Of a DNA stretch of 38,674 nucleotides, positions 22,801 to 31,612 are shown one piece after another. The notes under the pieces are model-generated. The model was given only the letters and a program-made list of their open reading frames with translations, was not told the origin of the DNA and did no database searches. Within the stretch, counting starts at the first letter, position 1, and every line of letters begins with the position of its first letter. The stretch is taken from NCBI GenBank assembly GCA_005809105.1, contig SYLI01000059.1, positions 1 through 38,674 on the forward strand. Direction: 5' to 3'. The translations under genes were made by a program, and so were the position numbers. The DNA comes from Verrucomicrobiales bacterium. Lineage in GTDB: Bacteria > Verrucomicrobiota > Verrucomicrobiia > Limisphaerales > UBA1100.

Positions 22801-25546
22801 GAGGGTCGTGGGCGGATTCAAGTGTGACGGGAGCACGTTCGATGCGCACCGCGCACACCTTGAGCTCCGCCGTGTGTGTGGTGGGGTCGTAGCCGCTGCC
22901 GGTGAGATTGTTGACCGGCACGTCAGCAAAACTAAAACTGGCAAAGACCGTTCCGCGCGGCGAACGGTCGGTGGAGCGCACCTTGATTTTTACTTCTCCG
23001 CGCCGGCTGGTGACGATTGCCCAATCGCCATCAAGGAAGCCCCAGGCTTCGGCATCGGCGGGATTTACTTCAAGACTCTCCTCGGAGAGCAGGTAATCAA
23101 TGCCGCTGGCGCGGCCGGTTTGTGTGCGTGTGTGGTAGCTCTGCAAGCGTCTCCCCGTGGTGAGCCACACGGGGAATGCGTCATCGACGACCTCTGCTGG
23201 ATCGCGGTAGCCCAACACCATGAAACGGCCTCGGCCGTTGGTGAAACCCTCGGTGTGAAGGATTGGCGTGCCCGGATGATCCTTTGTCGGCACGGGCCAG
23301 TTCAGGCTCTCGCGGGAGACGCGCTCCCAATCGAGACCGCCGTAGGTGGGCGAGAGCGAGCAGAGTTCGTTAAACACATCGGCGGGTGATTGGAAATCAA
23401 AGCCGGGAATGCCAAGCCGCTTCGCAATCTCCGCGATGATCCACCAGTCAGGTTTCGCCTCGCCCGGCGGCGGCACGGCGGCCCGCAGTCGCTGCACGCG
23501 GCGTTCTGTGTTACAGGCCACGCCGTCAGTCTCAGCCCACGCGGTTGCGGGCAGCACGACGTGGGCGAGTTTCGCTGTCTCGGTCATGAAGATGTCGATG
23601 ACGACCAAGTGGTCGAGCGACTTGAGCGCGTGCTCGCAGTGATTGCGGTCAGGGTCAGAGACCACCGTGTTCTCGCCATCAATGAGCATCGCGTGGATGC
23701 TCTTGCCGCATTCCTGCAAGCCCGTGACCTTGGTCATCGCCTGCCCCAGATCGAGGTCAGGCCGCTGATAGGCGTTGGCAAACTTGTCGCGAGCTGCCAC
23801 GTCGTCAATCTTCACGCTGCCGGGAAACACGAACGTTTCCGCACCGCAATCTCCGCAGCCTTGAATATTGTTCTGGCCGCGCATGGGATTGATTCCGCCG
23901 CCTTCGACACCCAGGTTGCCGGTCATGAGCGCGAGATTGCAAAGGCTCTGCACGTTGTCCACGCCACAGATGTGCTCGGTGATGCCCAGCGTGTAGTAAA
24001 TCGCCGCGGGCCTGCCGCGGCCGTAAATCAACCCCGCGCGTTCGATGTCTGCGGCGGGCACCTCGCAAATGGCCGCGGCCCATTCTGGCGTGAAGGCTTT
24101 TAGGTTCCGGCGAAAGTCCTCCCAACCTGCCGTGCGATGCTCGATGAATGCGCGGTTCATCAAGCCTTCCCGTTCGATGACGTGCGCCATCGCCAGCAAG
24201 AGCGCCACGTCGCTGCCGACACGGATGGGCAGATACACGTCGGCCAGTTCAGCGAGCTTGATGCGGCGCGGGTCGGCGACGATGAGCTTTGCGCCGCGCG
24301 CCATCGCCTTCTTGAGCCCGGTCGCGGCCACCGGGTGACACTCGGTCATGTTCGTGCCGATGCAGAAAATGACGTCGGGCTTTGCCATGTCCGCGAGCGG
24401 ATTGGACATGGCTCCTCTGCCGATGGTAATCGCCAGACCGACGACAGTCGGGCTGTGTCAAGCACGGCTACAGTTGTCGATGTAATGCGTGCCGAAGCCC
24501 GCGCGGATGAATTTCTGCATCGAGTAAGCCGCCTCGTGCGGCGCGCGGCCCGAAGCGATGCCGTAGATGCTGCGCCGCCCGTGCTCCTTTAGTGAACGGC
24601 GGAAACCCGCCGCCGCAAGATCGAGGGCTTCGTCCCACTCCGTCTCCTTGAACGAACCATCGGGCTGTCGCACCAGCGGTTTTTTCAGGCGGTCGTCGTG
24701 CTGCACAAAGTCGAATGCGAACTGGCCTTTGATGCAAAGCGCGCCTTGATTGGCCGGACCATCCATCGCGGGCTGGACGCCGATGAGTCGGTCGCCCTTC
24801 GTCAGCAAGTCCACCGAGCAGCCCACGCCGCAGTAGGGGCAAATCGTGCGGGTCTTGGCGATCTCGCCGGGCAGATCCGCCGCGCGAAGCGCCTTCTTGT
24901 CAGCCAAGGCGCCCGTCGGGCACGTCTGCACGCACTGTCCACAAAAGGTGCAGGCCGAGTCCTTGAGCCTGCCGTTAAACTCAGTCGTGATCTGCGTGCC
25001 AAAGCCACGGTTCATCATCGTGATCGCATAGTCGCCCTCCTGCTCGGCACACACGCGCACGCAGCGGTAGCATGAGATGCACAGGTCGTAATCGCGCAGG
25101 ATAAAGGGATTATCGTCCGTCTTATTGCTCGTGCCCGACTGCCTGCCTTTGAAGCGTCCCGTGCGCGCGCCGTAACGGTCTACGAGTGTGGTGAACTCCT
25201 GCGAAGCAAACCCGCGCAAAGGACTCACGTCCACCTCACGGTTCTCACTCACAACCAGTTCAAGCAGCGTCTTGCGATACTTCTCGATGATTGGCGAATC
25301 GGTCCGCACCACCATTCCCGCCGTGGCCTTCGTGGTGCAGGACGCCACAGGCGCCTTCACTCCATCAACCTCCACCACGCACAGCCGACACGCGCCAAAC
25401 GCCTCGAGCCGCTCGTCGTAGCACAACGTCGGGATGCTCTTCTTCGTTCGCTGCGCGACCTGATAAATCGTCTCGCCGGCACGGAAGCCGACTGCCTCGC
25501 CATCGAGAGTCATCGTCAATTCGCGTTCGGTTGCTGTGGCGCTCAT
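22772..25546 (-). CDS. fdhA: Formate dehydrogenase catalytic subunit, selenoprotein (Sec363)
   Basis: A 924-residue Mo/W-bis-MGD formate dehydrogenase that oxidises formate to CO2. The gene is interrupted by one TGA at 24460-24458. The sequence before it ends IDNCSRA, and the sequence after it continues HSPTVVGLAITIGRGAMSN with no loss of frame. This is precisely where E. coli FdhF has its active-site selenocysteine, so residue 363 is read as Sec. Domains: a [2Fe-2S] ferredoxin (Cys42, 53, 56, 70); two [4Fe-4S] sets (Cys156/159/162/166 and 199/202/205/209); the catalytic-domain cluster (Cys236/239/243/271); then the molybdopterin domains and the dinucleotide-binding C-terminal domain (AEAWGFLDGDWAIV). 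The NuoG-like His/Cys cluster near residue 100 is missing. The ATG overlaps the upstream stop as ATGA. An E. coli-like SECIS hairpin follows the UGA. Confidence 0.93.
24419..24453 (-). promoter_or_regulatory. Bacterial SECIS element in fdhA mRNA
   Basis: Starting 5 bases after the UGA, the transcript can fold into a lower stem GCC(C)GA / UCGGC, an internal loop CU / UACCA, an upper stem GUCGUC / GGCGAU (six pairs, two of them wobble) and the apical loop GGUCU. The GGUCU loop begins at base 19 after the UGA, the same place as GGUCU within the AGGUCU loop of E. coli fdhF as I recall it. SelB would bind this hairpin. The helix is also coding sequence. Pairing was done by eye. Confidence 0.8.
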
Positions 25547-27240
25547 CGGTTGTTGGGCTCTTTGGATACGACGTAATTGTCGACCTGCTCCGGGAAGAAC
25601 TTTAACAAACTATCCGTGACGAAGGGTGCGGCCATGCCGAGGCCGCAGGCGCTGGTGGCGCGCATCACAGTGCCGATGTCGCGGACTTCTTGCGTCCATG
25701 CGGCGAGGTCGGATGGGCCGGCTTCCCCGTTCAAGCGCTCCGTGAGTCGCTGCGTGCCGATGCGGCAGGGGAAGCATTTGCCGCAGCTTTCGTGGGCGAA
25801 GAATTCCATCGCGGCGTGTGCGGCAGCCACCATGTCGCGGCTGTCGTCAAACACGATGATGCCGCCCGCACCAAGAAAGGAGCCCTTGCCGCGGATGCTC
25901 GGCTCATCAAGCGTGCAGTCAAGCGCGTCACCAGCGAGGAAGCCGCCGCTTAGTCCCGCCATGGTCACGGCCTGGATGGTGCGTCCCGTTTGCGGGCCGC
26001 CGGCCCAATCATGGAGCAGCGTCTTGAGTGGCAGGCCAATCGGCACTTCGTAATTGCCGGGGTGCTGGATGTCGCCGGAAAGGCTGATGAGTTTCGTGCC
26101 CGCGTGTGCATTGCGGCCCAGTCCGCGATACCACGCCGCGCCTTTGCGCACGATGGGAGGCACGGACGCGAGCGTCTCGACGTTGTTGACGGCGGTGGGG
26201 AGATTCTCAAAGCCGTGCGTCACGGGGAAGGGCGGCTTGTTCCGGGGAAAAGGATGTTTGCCTTCGAGGCTGTTGAGCAACGAGCCTTCTTCGCCGCAGA
26301 TGTAAGCGCCCGCGCCGCGGCGCAAGTGGATTGTGAAATTGAACACTCCGCCGAGAATGTTCACGCCCAGCAAGCCCGCCTTTTCCGCCTCGGCAATGGC
26401 GCGCTCCAGAATGCGAAACGTCTCCGGATATTCGTAGCGCAGGTAGATGAAGCCGCGCGGCGCGCCGGTGGCAAATCCCGCCAGCGCCATGCCTTCAAGC
26501 AAAGCGTGCGGATCGTAGTCCATGATCGCGCGATCCTTAAAACAGCCCGGCTCGCCCTCATCGGCGTTGCACACAATGCTCTTGGGCTGGCCGGGCGCAT
26601 CGGCCACGGCCTGCCACTTCACACCGGTCGGGAAGCCCGCGCCGCCGCGTCCAGCGAGTTTGCTCTCCGTGACGAGGGCAAGCAGTTGCGTGGGTGTCAT
26701 CTCGCGCACGGCTTTGGAGAGCGCCTCGTAACCGCCGGTGCGGCGATAGCCCTCGAGCGTCGCGCGGCCCGGCTCGCGGATGCTTTCAAAAATGCACTCC
26801 TCGCAGCCGCCGGGGTTCGGCGCGGGCAGCGGAGTGGGCTTGGCCGCAAGACTCGTTGCGGAAGTCCCGACGAGTTGCTCGTGTCCGCGCAAGACCGGCA
26901 CGGGTTCGTCGCAGCGTCCCGCGCAGGGCATCGCGGTCGCGCCCTGCGACTTGAGCGCGGCAAGCAGTTCGTTGCCGCCATGCAGGCAACAAACGTTGCC
27001 GGTGCAGATGCGCGGTTTGTTCAGCCCACCGGGCTCGCGCGAGAAGTGATGGTAAAACGTGACCGTGCCAAAGAGGTCTGCGAGAGGAATCCTGAGTGCT
27101 TGCGAGACGGCGCGGAGCGCGTCCTCAGACAAGAAACCGTCGCGGTCGTGCAACGCGTGGAGCAGGGGAAGCAGCGGCGCAGGCTCGTCGCGCCAGCGGG
27201 CGACGAGGTCGGCCGTGGAAGGCGCCGCGTGGGCGCTCAC
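25543..27240 (-). CDS. fdhB: NAD-linked formate dehydrogenase diaphorase subunit, NuoE-NuoF fusion
   Basis: A 565-residue fusion of two subunits that are separate in complex I and in many NAD-dependent formate dehydrogenases. Residues 1-135 are a NuoE-like thioredoxin-fold domain with its [2Fe-2S] ligands Cys79-x4-Cys84 and Cys106-x3-Cys110. Residues 155-565 are NuoF: the NADH loop AGRGGAGFPTGVKW, the FMN segment CNADEGEPGCFKDRAIM, and the [4Fe-4S] set in ESCGKCFPCRIG plus a distal Cys in TSACGLG. It passes electrons from formate to NAD+ (or the reverse). The frame is open to 27318, but the GTG at 27240 overlaps the channel gene's stop as GTGA and starts the conserved part. Its stop overlaps fdhA by ATGA. 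The symbol is used loosely. Confidence 0.92.
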   Translation of the reverse strand: MSAHAAPSTADLVARWRDEPAPLLPLLHALHDRDGFLSEDALRAVSQALRIPLADLFGTVTFYHHFSREPGGLNKPRICTGNVCCLHGGNELLAALKSQGATAMPCAGRCDEPVPVLRGHEQLVGTSATSLAAKPTPLPAPNPGGCEECIFESIREPGRATLEGYRRTGGYEALSKAVREMTPTQLLALVTESKLAGRGGAGFPTGVKWQAVADAPGQPKSIVCNADEGEPGCFKDRAIMDYDPHALLEGMALAGFATGAPRGFIYLRYEYPETFRILERAIAEAEKAGLLGVNILGGVFNFTIHLRRGAGAYICGEEGSLLNSLEGKHPFPRNKPPFPVTHGFENLPTAVNNVETLASVPPIVRKGAAWYRGLGRNAHAGTKLISLSGDIQHPGNYEVPIGLPLKTLLHDWAGGPQTGRTIQAVTMAGLSGGFLAGDALDCTLDEPSIRGKGSFLGAGGIIVFDDSRDMVAAAHAAMEFFAHESCGKCFPCRIGTQRLTERLNGEAGPSDLAAWTQEVRDIGTVMRATSACGLGMAAPFVTDSLLKFFPEQVDNYVVSKEPNNR

Positions 27241-27872
27241 TTGTCCTCCGGATTGATGAACTTGAACGCGAACGCCGCCATTGCGCCGCCGCCGAAATTG
27301 GCAGCGAGATAAATCCACAGGGAATCCGTGGGAGCCAAACCCATGACGGTGGCGGCGAGGGCGACGGCGGGATTGAACGCGCCGCCTGAAATGGAGCCGA
27401 CGGTGAAGGCGCCCGCCATCACGGTCATGCCGATGGCAAGGCCGTAGAAGGAATTGCCCGACGTGGCCTTCGCGGTCGCAACGTTCAGCACGACGTAGGC
27501 GAGTGCAAAGGTGAAGAGAAACTCAGCCAGCAGCGCCTTCTTCACGGTCAATGCCGAAGCGGCCTGAGCGGGCGAACCCACGAGCGCCTTTACGGCGAGC
27601 GTCGCCAAGAGGGCACCGGCTACTTGGGCGATGATGTAGGGGATGAATTCGCGCGAGGAACAGCGGCCGCGAATGCACAATGCCAGCGTTACGGCCGGGT
27701 TGAAGTGGGCACCGGAGATGTGCCCGTTGGCATAGACCATCACCATGAGCGCGGCGCCGATGGCCAGCGGTGCCATGGCAACGCCGCCAATGACGCTGCA
27801 GCCAATGGTGAGAACAAGGACAAACGTGCCGATCAATTCGGCGGCGCACTTGGAGGTGAGTGAATGGGGCAT
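27237..27872 (-). CDS. MIP/aquaporin-family channel coupled to the formate dehydrogenase genes
   Basis: A 211-residue inner-membrane channel with six transmembrane spans and two half-helices. The two NPA boxes are at 58-60 (GAHFNPAVTLAL) and 167-169 (GGAFNPAVALAA). In water and glycerol channels the second NPA is normally followed by the Arg of the selectivity filter; here it is Val170, so the constriction should be wider or less cation-repelling. The helix 1 motif AAELIGTFVLVLTIG is typical of the family. The stop overlaps the start of the diaphorase gene (GTGA). Its genetic coupling to formate oxidation suggests formic acid or formate passage, but water, glycerol or another small solute cannot be excluded. 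It starts 30 bases after the tricorn-type gene. Confidence 0.9.
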   Translation of the reverse strand: MPHSLTSKCAAELIGTFVLVLTIGCSVIGGVAMAPLAIGAALMVMVYANGHISGAHFNPAVTLALCIRGRCSSREFIPYIIAQVAGALLATLAVKALVGSPAQAASALTVKKALLAEFLFTFALAYVVLNVATAKATSGNSFYGLAIGMTVMAGAFTVGSISGGAFNPAVALAATVMGLAPTDSLWIYLAANFGGGAMAAFAFKFINPEDK

Positions 27873-27902
27873 AGGTTAAGAATGGATTGGGTCGTGTTCT
27901 GC

Positions 27903-30900
27903 CTACTTCTTGCCAGCCTGCGGGGGAGGAGGCAGCAGCAACTCGATGGCTTTGTCAATCTGGGGATCTTTTCCCGCGATCCAGTCTTCGGCGGTGAGGT
28001 CCACCTGCACGTCGGGCTTCTCGCCGTGGTTTTCCATGTTCGTGCCGTCCATCCTCCAAACTCCCTTGCCGGGCAGACGCGCGCGCGTTCCATCGGTGAG
28101 AGTGAAACTGGAAGTCCAGATGACGTAGCCCGGCGTGGGCATGCCCACGAGCTTGCCCAAGCCGCGCTGACGCACCGCGTAGGGAAACATCTCCGCATTG
28201 GAAAAACTGTGCTCGTGCATGACGACCACGATGGGCTTGGCCCACGCGCGCTGCGGCGCCGGCTCGGGCGCCCCGTCGCGACCGCGGTAGATGCCGTGCT
28301 GCTTGCGCTCAAGCATATCGATGAGGTTGTCGGAAATACGGCCGCCACCGTTGAAGCGCACGTCGAAAATGATGGCCTCTTTTCCCGTGATGTACTCATA
28401 GGCCTCGCGCTCAAACTGCGTCTGGCTGCTGTCATCCATCGCAGGGATGTGTAGATAGCCAATCTTTCCGCCGGACTTGGCCTCCACATGCGCCCGGGTT
28501 CGCGCGACCTGATTGCGCTGTTGCAATTGGGCCCAATCTTCCTGACTGAGCGCCCGGTAGCGAACCACCCTCGCGCCCTCGCGTTTGGGCTCGCCATTCA
28601 CCAGTAGTTCCACCATGCGCCCAGCGCCCTTGTTGAGCACCTCATGCAATCGCTCGTCGAGATTCACCAATTGCCCATCAATGCCCATGATGTACTCGCC
28701 CGGCTTGATCTGGGTCTTCTCGAAGGAGCCAGGCGCATTCGATGGGACTTCCTTCACACGGATGCCGGTGGCTTGGTGCGTGTAGTCGATGCGGAAACCC
28801 AAGTGCGGCGTGGGGGCACCGGGAAAGGAAGAGGCCGCTGCCGTGACTTCCGAGTGGGACGCGTCCAGTTCGCCCACCATCATTTGTAGCAGCGTGGCGA
28901 AGCCCTCTGAAGTGTCCACGCTTTCGAGAAGGCGTTCGTACTTCGACCGGAGGGCATTCCAATCGCGCCCGTGAAACTGGCTGTCGTAGAAGCCATGATG
29001 ATAGCTTCTCCAGAATTGCTGAAAAGAGGCGCGGCGCTCGGCGGCCACGTCGCGCGTCCAATCGGCCACAAAGCTGATGCGCTGGGGTGCGCCGCCGGGA
29101 AGGGAGATGAGAAACATTTCGCCGTTGCTGATGAAGGTTGCGCGCTGGCCGTCGCGCAGGATGCGCAAGGCCACCTTGTCGCCGCCGGTGGTCACCCGCT
29201 TTACATCGCCGCCGTCCAGCGTGGCGCGCCAGATGTCGCGCTCGGAGGTGAAGTAGAGGGTTCCATCCTTTGTGGCGATGATGTTGCCGTCCGGGGCTTG
29301 CGCGCTGATCTTGCGGATGCGGCGCGTGATGTCGTTAAAATCAATCTCCACCTTCACCGGGTCGGTCGGCTTCTCATACTTGAAGTCCACATCCCCCTTG
29401 CGAAATCCCTCGGCCTTGAGGGCCATGGCGTAGAGGCCGGCGCCGTCCCGATCGCTCTGGAAGAACAGAAACTTGCCATCCGGCGACCATGCCGGGTGAT
29501 TGTGCGCCGCGTTGAGCCTCGTGACATTCACCGGTTCACCGCCCTCTGCGGGGATGATCCACAGGTTGTAGGCGCCATTGCCGCTGCGACGCGTATAGGC
29601 AATCCACTTCCCGTCGGGCGACCATTCGTAGTCCGCGCCACCGTCGCCGCGCATGTGCGTGCCGGGCAACGCCACGAGTTTCTTGAGTGTCCCATCCTTC
29701 AACTTCAACCGGTGCAGCCCGCCCTCCGGTCCCGCCATCCAGAAGAACAGGTGCTCGCCGTCTGGGCCCACACGCAGATGGGTGACATCCTCCGTCCGTT
29801 TCCAGATGGGCTGGACCTGGCGCGTGGCGATGTCCAATTCGTAGATGCGCGTGTTGCCCTCCCGATCGGAGGTGAAGAAAAGCCGTCGCCCGTCCGGCGC
29901 CCACGAGAAGTCGGAGTCATCCCCGGCCCAGGTCGTGAGTTGCTGGGCCACTTCGGAGCGCCCGGTGAGTACGCCTTCGGGCTTGGCGGTCAACACCAGC
30001 CAGATGTCGCCCTTGAGCCCGAAGGCCATGTGCCGGCCATCAGGAGACGGTTCGGCTTCCATGACCCCACGCGAGACGCGCTCGCTCGTGCGCATGTTTT
30101 GCTTGTGATCGGTCGCCACAAGCAGGGGAACGCGCACCGGAGTGTCTCCGCCCTTCTTGAGCAGCCAGATGCCATCGTCGTATTCAAAGGCCACGTCGCC
30201 TGACTTCGCCGCCATCGATGGGTAGCGCACGCCATCGCCTGAGAAGCGCGTTAGCTGCCGCGCCTTTCCTTGGAGGTCAAATTCCCAAAGATTGGGCGTG
30301 CGTGCGGGGCTGTCGGCCAGCTTTTGCGGTTTCGCATCCAGCTGATTGTTGACGGGTGTCGTCTCGCCCGTGGTGACGGCCACCACGTGGGTGCCGCCGG
30401 GCACGAACTGGGGGAAAAGGTGCTGCCGGTCTGCGGTGGAGATTTGCCGGCGCACGCCGCTCTTGATGTCCTGCACCCAAATCTGGGCCGCCGCCGCGCC
30501 CGAGTAACGGGGGCGATACCACGGCATGCCATTTCGTGTGTACACCACCCGCTGGCCGTCCGGCGAGAGGGCCGGATAACGCAGCGGCGCGTAGTCTTCT
30601 CCAATCAATTGGGTGCGCAACGAGGCGATGTCCACGGTGTAGATGCCGTAGTGGGGCGGATCGCGGCGCGCAGCAAACACCACGCGCTGGCTGTCGGGCG
30701 ACCAGCCAAAGGCAATGTCGCCGCCGGTGTGCCAGGTGAGTTGCTGCGGGGTGCCTCCCTCTGCGGGCATGAGATAAATGTCCCAGTTGCCATTGCGCTT
30801 GCTGGAAAAGGCCAGCCAGTTTCCGTCGGGGGAGAAGATGGGATAGGCGTCAATTTCCAGATGCGAGGTGAGCGGCGTGGCGCGCCCCCCGGTGCTTGCA

Positions 30901-31067
30901 GTCAGCCAGATGTCCTCGCGATAGACGAACGCCAGCTTCTTTCCGTCCGGGCTCAATGCCGGATGCCGCGCTCCCACGATGGGCTTGGGAACGGGCGGGG
31001 TGAGTTGCGCGGGCACCGCACACACGAAAGCCAACAAGAGTGGCACCGTCCATCGCAGTGGAATCAT
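27903..31067 (-). CDS. Tricorn-type protease (PD40 beta-propeller, PDZ, S41 peptidase), exported
   Basis: A 1054-residue secreted or periplasmic protease. The signal peptide is MIPLRWTVPLLLAFVCAVPA. Residues 30-600 carry many WD40/PD40 repeats of the TolB kind, seen as recurring SPDGK/SPDGN/SPDSQ turns (ALSPDGKKLAF, IFSPDGNWLAF, AWSPDGKFLFF), enough for two propellers. A PDZ domain near 745-830 contains IKPGEYIMGIDGQLV. The S41 core follows (GKIGYLHIPAMDD; IIFDVRFNGGGRISD), with the probable nucleophile Ser956 in HEHSFSNAEMFP and the late block LTDGTRARLPGKGVW. The order equals that of archaeal tricorn protease and its bacterial homologues. Residue Asn957 occupies the place where tricorn has Asp. 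Peptide substrates are not predictable. Confidence 0.93.
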   Translation of the reverse strand: MIPLRWTVPLLLAFVCAVPAQLTPPVPKPIVGARHPALSPDGKKLAFVYREDIWLTASTGGRATPLTSHLEIDAYPIFSPDGNWLAFSSKRNGNWDIYLMPAEGGTPQQLTWHTGGDIAFGWSPDSQRVVFAARRDPPHYGIYTVDIASLRTQLIGEDYAPLRYPALSPDGQRVVYTRNGMPWYRPRYSGAAAAQIWVQDIKSGVRRQISTADRQHLFPQFVPGGTHVVAVTTGETTPVNNQLDAKPQKLADSPARTPNLWEFDLQGKARQLTRFSGDGVRYPSMAAKSGDVAFEYDDGIWLLKKGGDTPVRVPLLVATDHKQNMRTSERVSRGVMEAEPSPDGRHMAFGLKGDIWLVLTAKPEGVLTGRSEVAQQLTTWAGDDSDFSWAPDGRRLFFTSDREGNTRIYELDIATRQVQPIWKRTEDVTHLRVGPDGEHLFFWMAGPEGGLHRLKLKDGTLKKLVALPGTHMRGDGGADYEWSPDGKWIAYTRRSGNGAYNLWIIPAEGGEPVNVTRLNAAHNHPAWSPDGKFLFFQSDRDGAGLYAMALKAEGFRKGDVDFKYEKPTDPVKVEIDFNDITRRIRKISAQAPDGNIIATKDGTLYFTSERDIWRATLDGGDVKRVTTGGDKVALRILRDGQRATFISNGEMFLISLPGGAPQRISFVADWTRDVAAERRASFQQFWRSYHHGFYDSQFHGRDWNALRSKYERLLESVDTSEGFATLLQMMVGELDASHSEVTAAASSFPGAPTPHLGFRIDYTHQATGIRVKEVPSNAPGSFEKTQIKPGEYIMGIDGQLVNLDERLHEVLNKGAGRMVELLVNGEPKREGARVVRYRALSQEDWAQLQQRNQVARTRAHVEAKSGGKIGYLHIPAMDDSSQTQFEREAYEYITGKEAIIFDVRFNGGGRISDNLIDMLERKQHGIYRGRDGAPEPAPQRAWAKPIVVVMHEHSFSNAEMFPYAVRQRGLGKLVGMPTPGYVIWTSSFTLTDGTRARLPGKGVWRMDGTNMENHGEKPDVQVDLTAEDWIAGKDPQIDKAIELLLPPPPQAGKK

Positions 31068-31118
31068 GGCGCCGGGACTCTATCCAGTGAGAAGGGCGAA
31101 GGGAAGGGGAGATTGCCC

Positions 31119-31571
31119 TCAGCGATGCCAGTGCTGCAGCTCAACTATGTTTCCCTCGGGGTCACCCATGTAAACCAAAGTCAGCTTGCCTGCCCCGGCG
31201 ATGTCCAGCGTCACCACTTCGCCCACGTCACTGCCGCCCAGTCGGAGAATCACCTGCCGAGTGGCATCCACATCGTCCACTTCAAACGCGAGATGCGCGA
31301 GGCCAGGCCGATGCAGCAGGCGAGGCAACTCGGGCGCATTCTCAGCGTAGCTGAACACCTCCAGCGTCGGCCCCTGTTCGCCATGGCCGGGCACGCGCAG
31401 ATGGCGACCACGGATGCGCGCGCCGGGCAGGGCTGTCAGCCGATCGATGTGTGGCCCATGATGGTCACGCTCCTGACTTACGGGGACGCAGTCAAACGCC
31501 TCCTCATAAAACGCGCAGAGCCGGCGCCAGTCACGGGCGATGAGGTTGACATGCGCGTATCGCGTGGCCAT
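31119..31571 (-). CDS. VOC-superfamily (glyoxalase/dioxygenase fold) protein
   Basis: A 150-residue vicinal-oxygen-chelate protein made of two beta-alpha-beta-beta-beta modules. Module one starts YAHVNLIARDWRRLCAFYEEAF, and module two starts RPGLAHLAFEVDDVDATRQVILRLGG and ends LVYMGDPEGNIVELQHWH. Likely metal ligands are His7 in the first strand, His in GLAHLAF and Glu in NIVELQ. The substrate is unknown; glyoxalase, fosfomycin-resistance and extradiol-type functions share this fold. The frame is open to 31709, but the extension runs into queD, and the ATG at 31571 begins the first strand. It lies 51 bases upstream of the tricorn-type gene and 41 bases after queD. Confidence 0.88.
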   Translation of the reverse strand: MATRYAHVNLIARDWRRLCAFYEEAFDCVPVSQERDHHGPHIDRLTALPGARIRGRHLRVPGHGEQGPTLEVFSYAENAPELPRLLHRPGLAHLAFEVDDVDATRQVILRLGGSDVGEVVTLDIAGAGKLTLVYMGDPEGNIVELQHWHR

Positions 31572-31612
31572 GCGGGCAGGATGGTCGTGGAGTCGGGAGT
31601 TGGCAATCCCGC

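Noticed and set aside
24458-24460. FDH alpha gene read as a pseudogene or two separate genes
   Set aside because: The stop is TGA, at the exact Sec position, with conserved sequence in the same frame on both sides and a SECIS-like hairpin.
25990-27312. 440-residue plus-strand ORF opposite the NuoEF fusion
   Set aside because: It is an antisense shadow of a clearly recognised gene and resembles no family; high GC makes such frames common.
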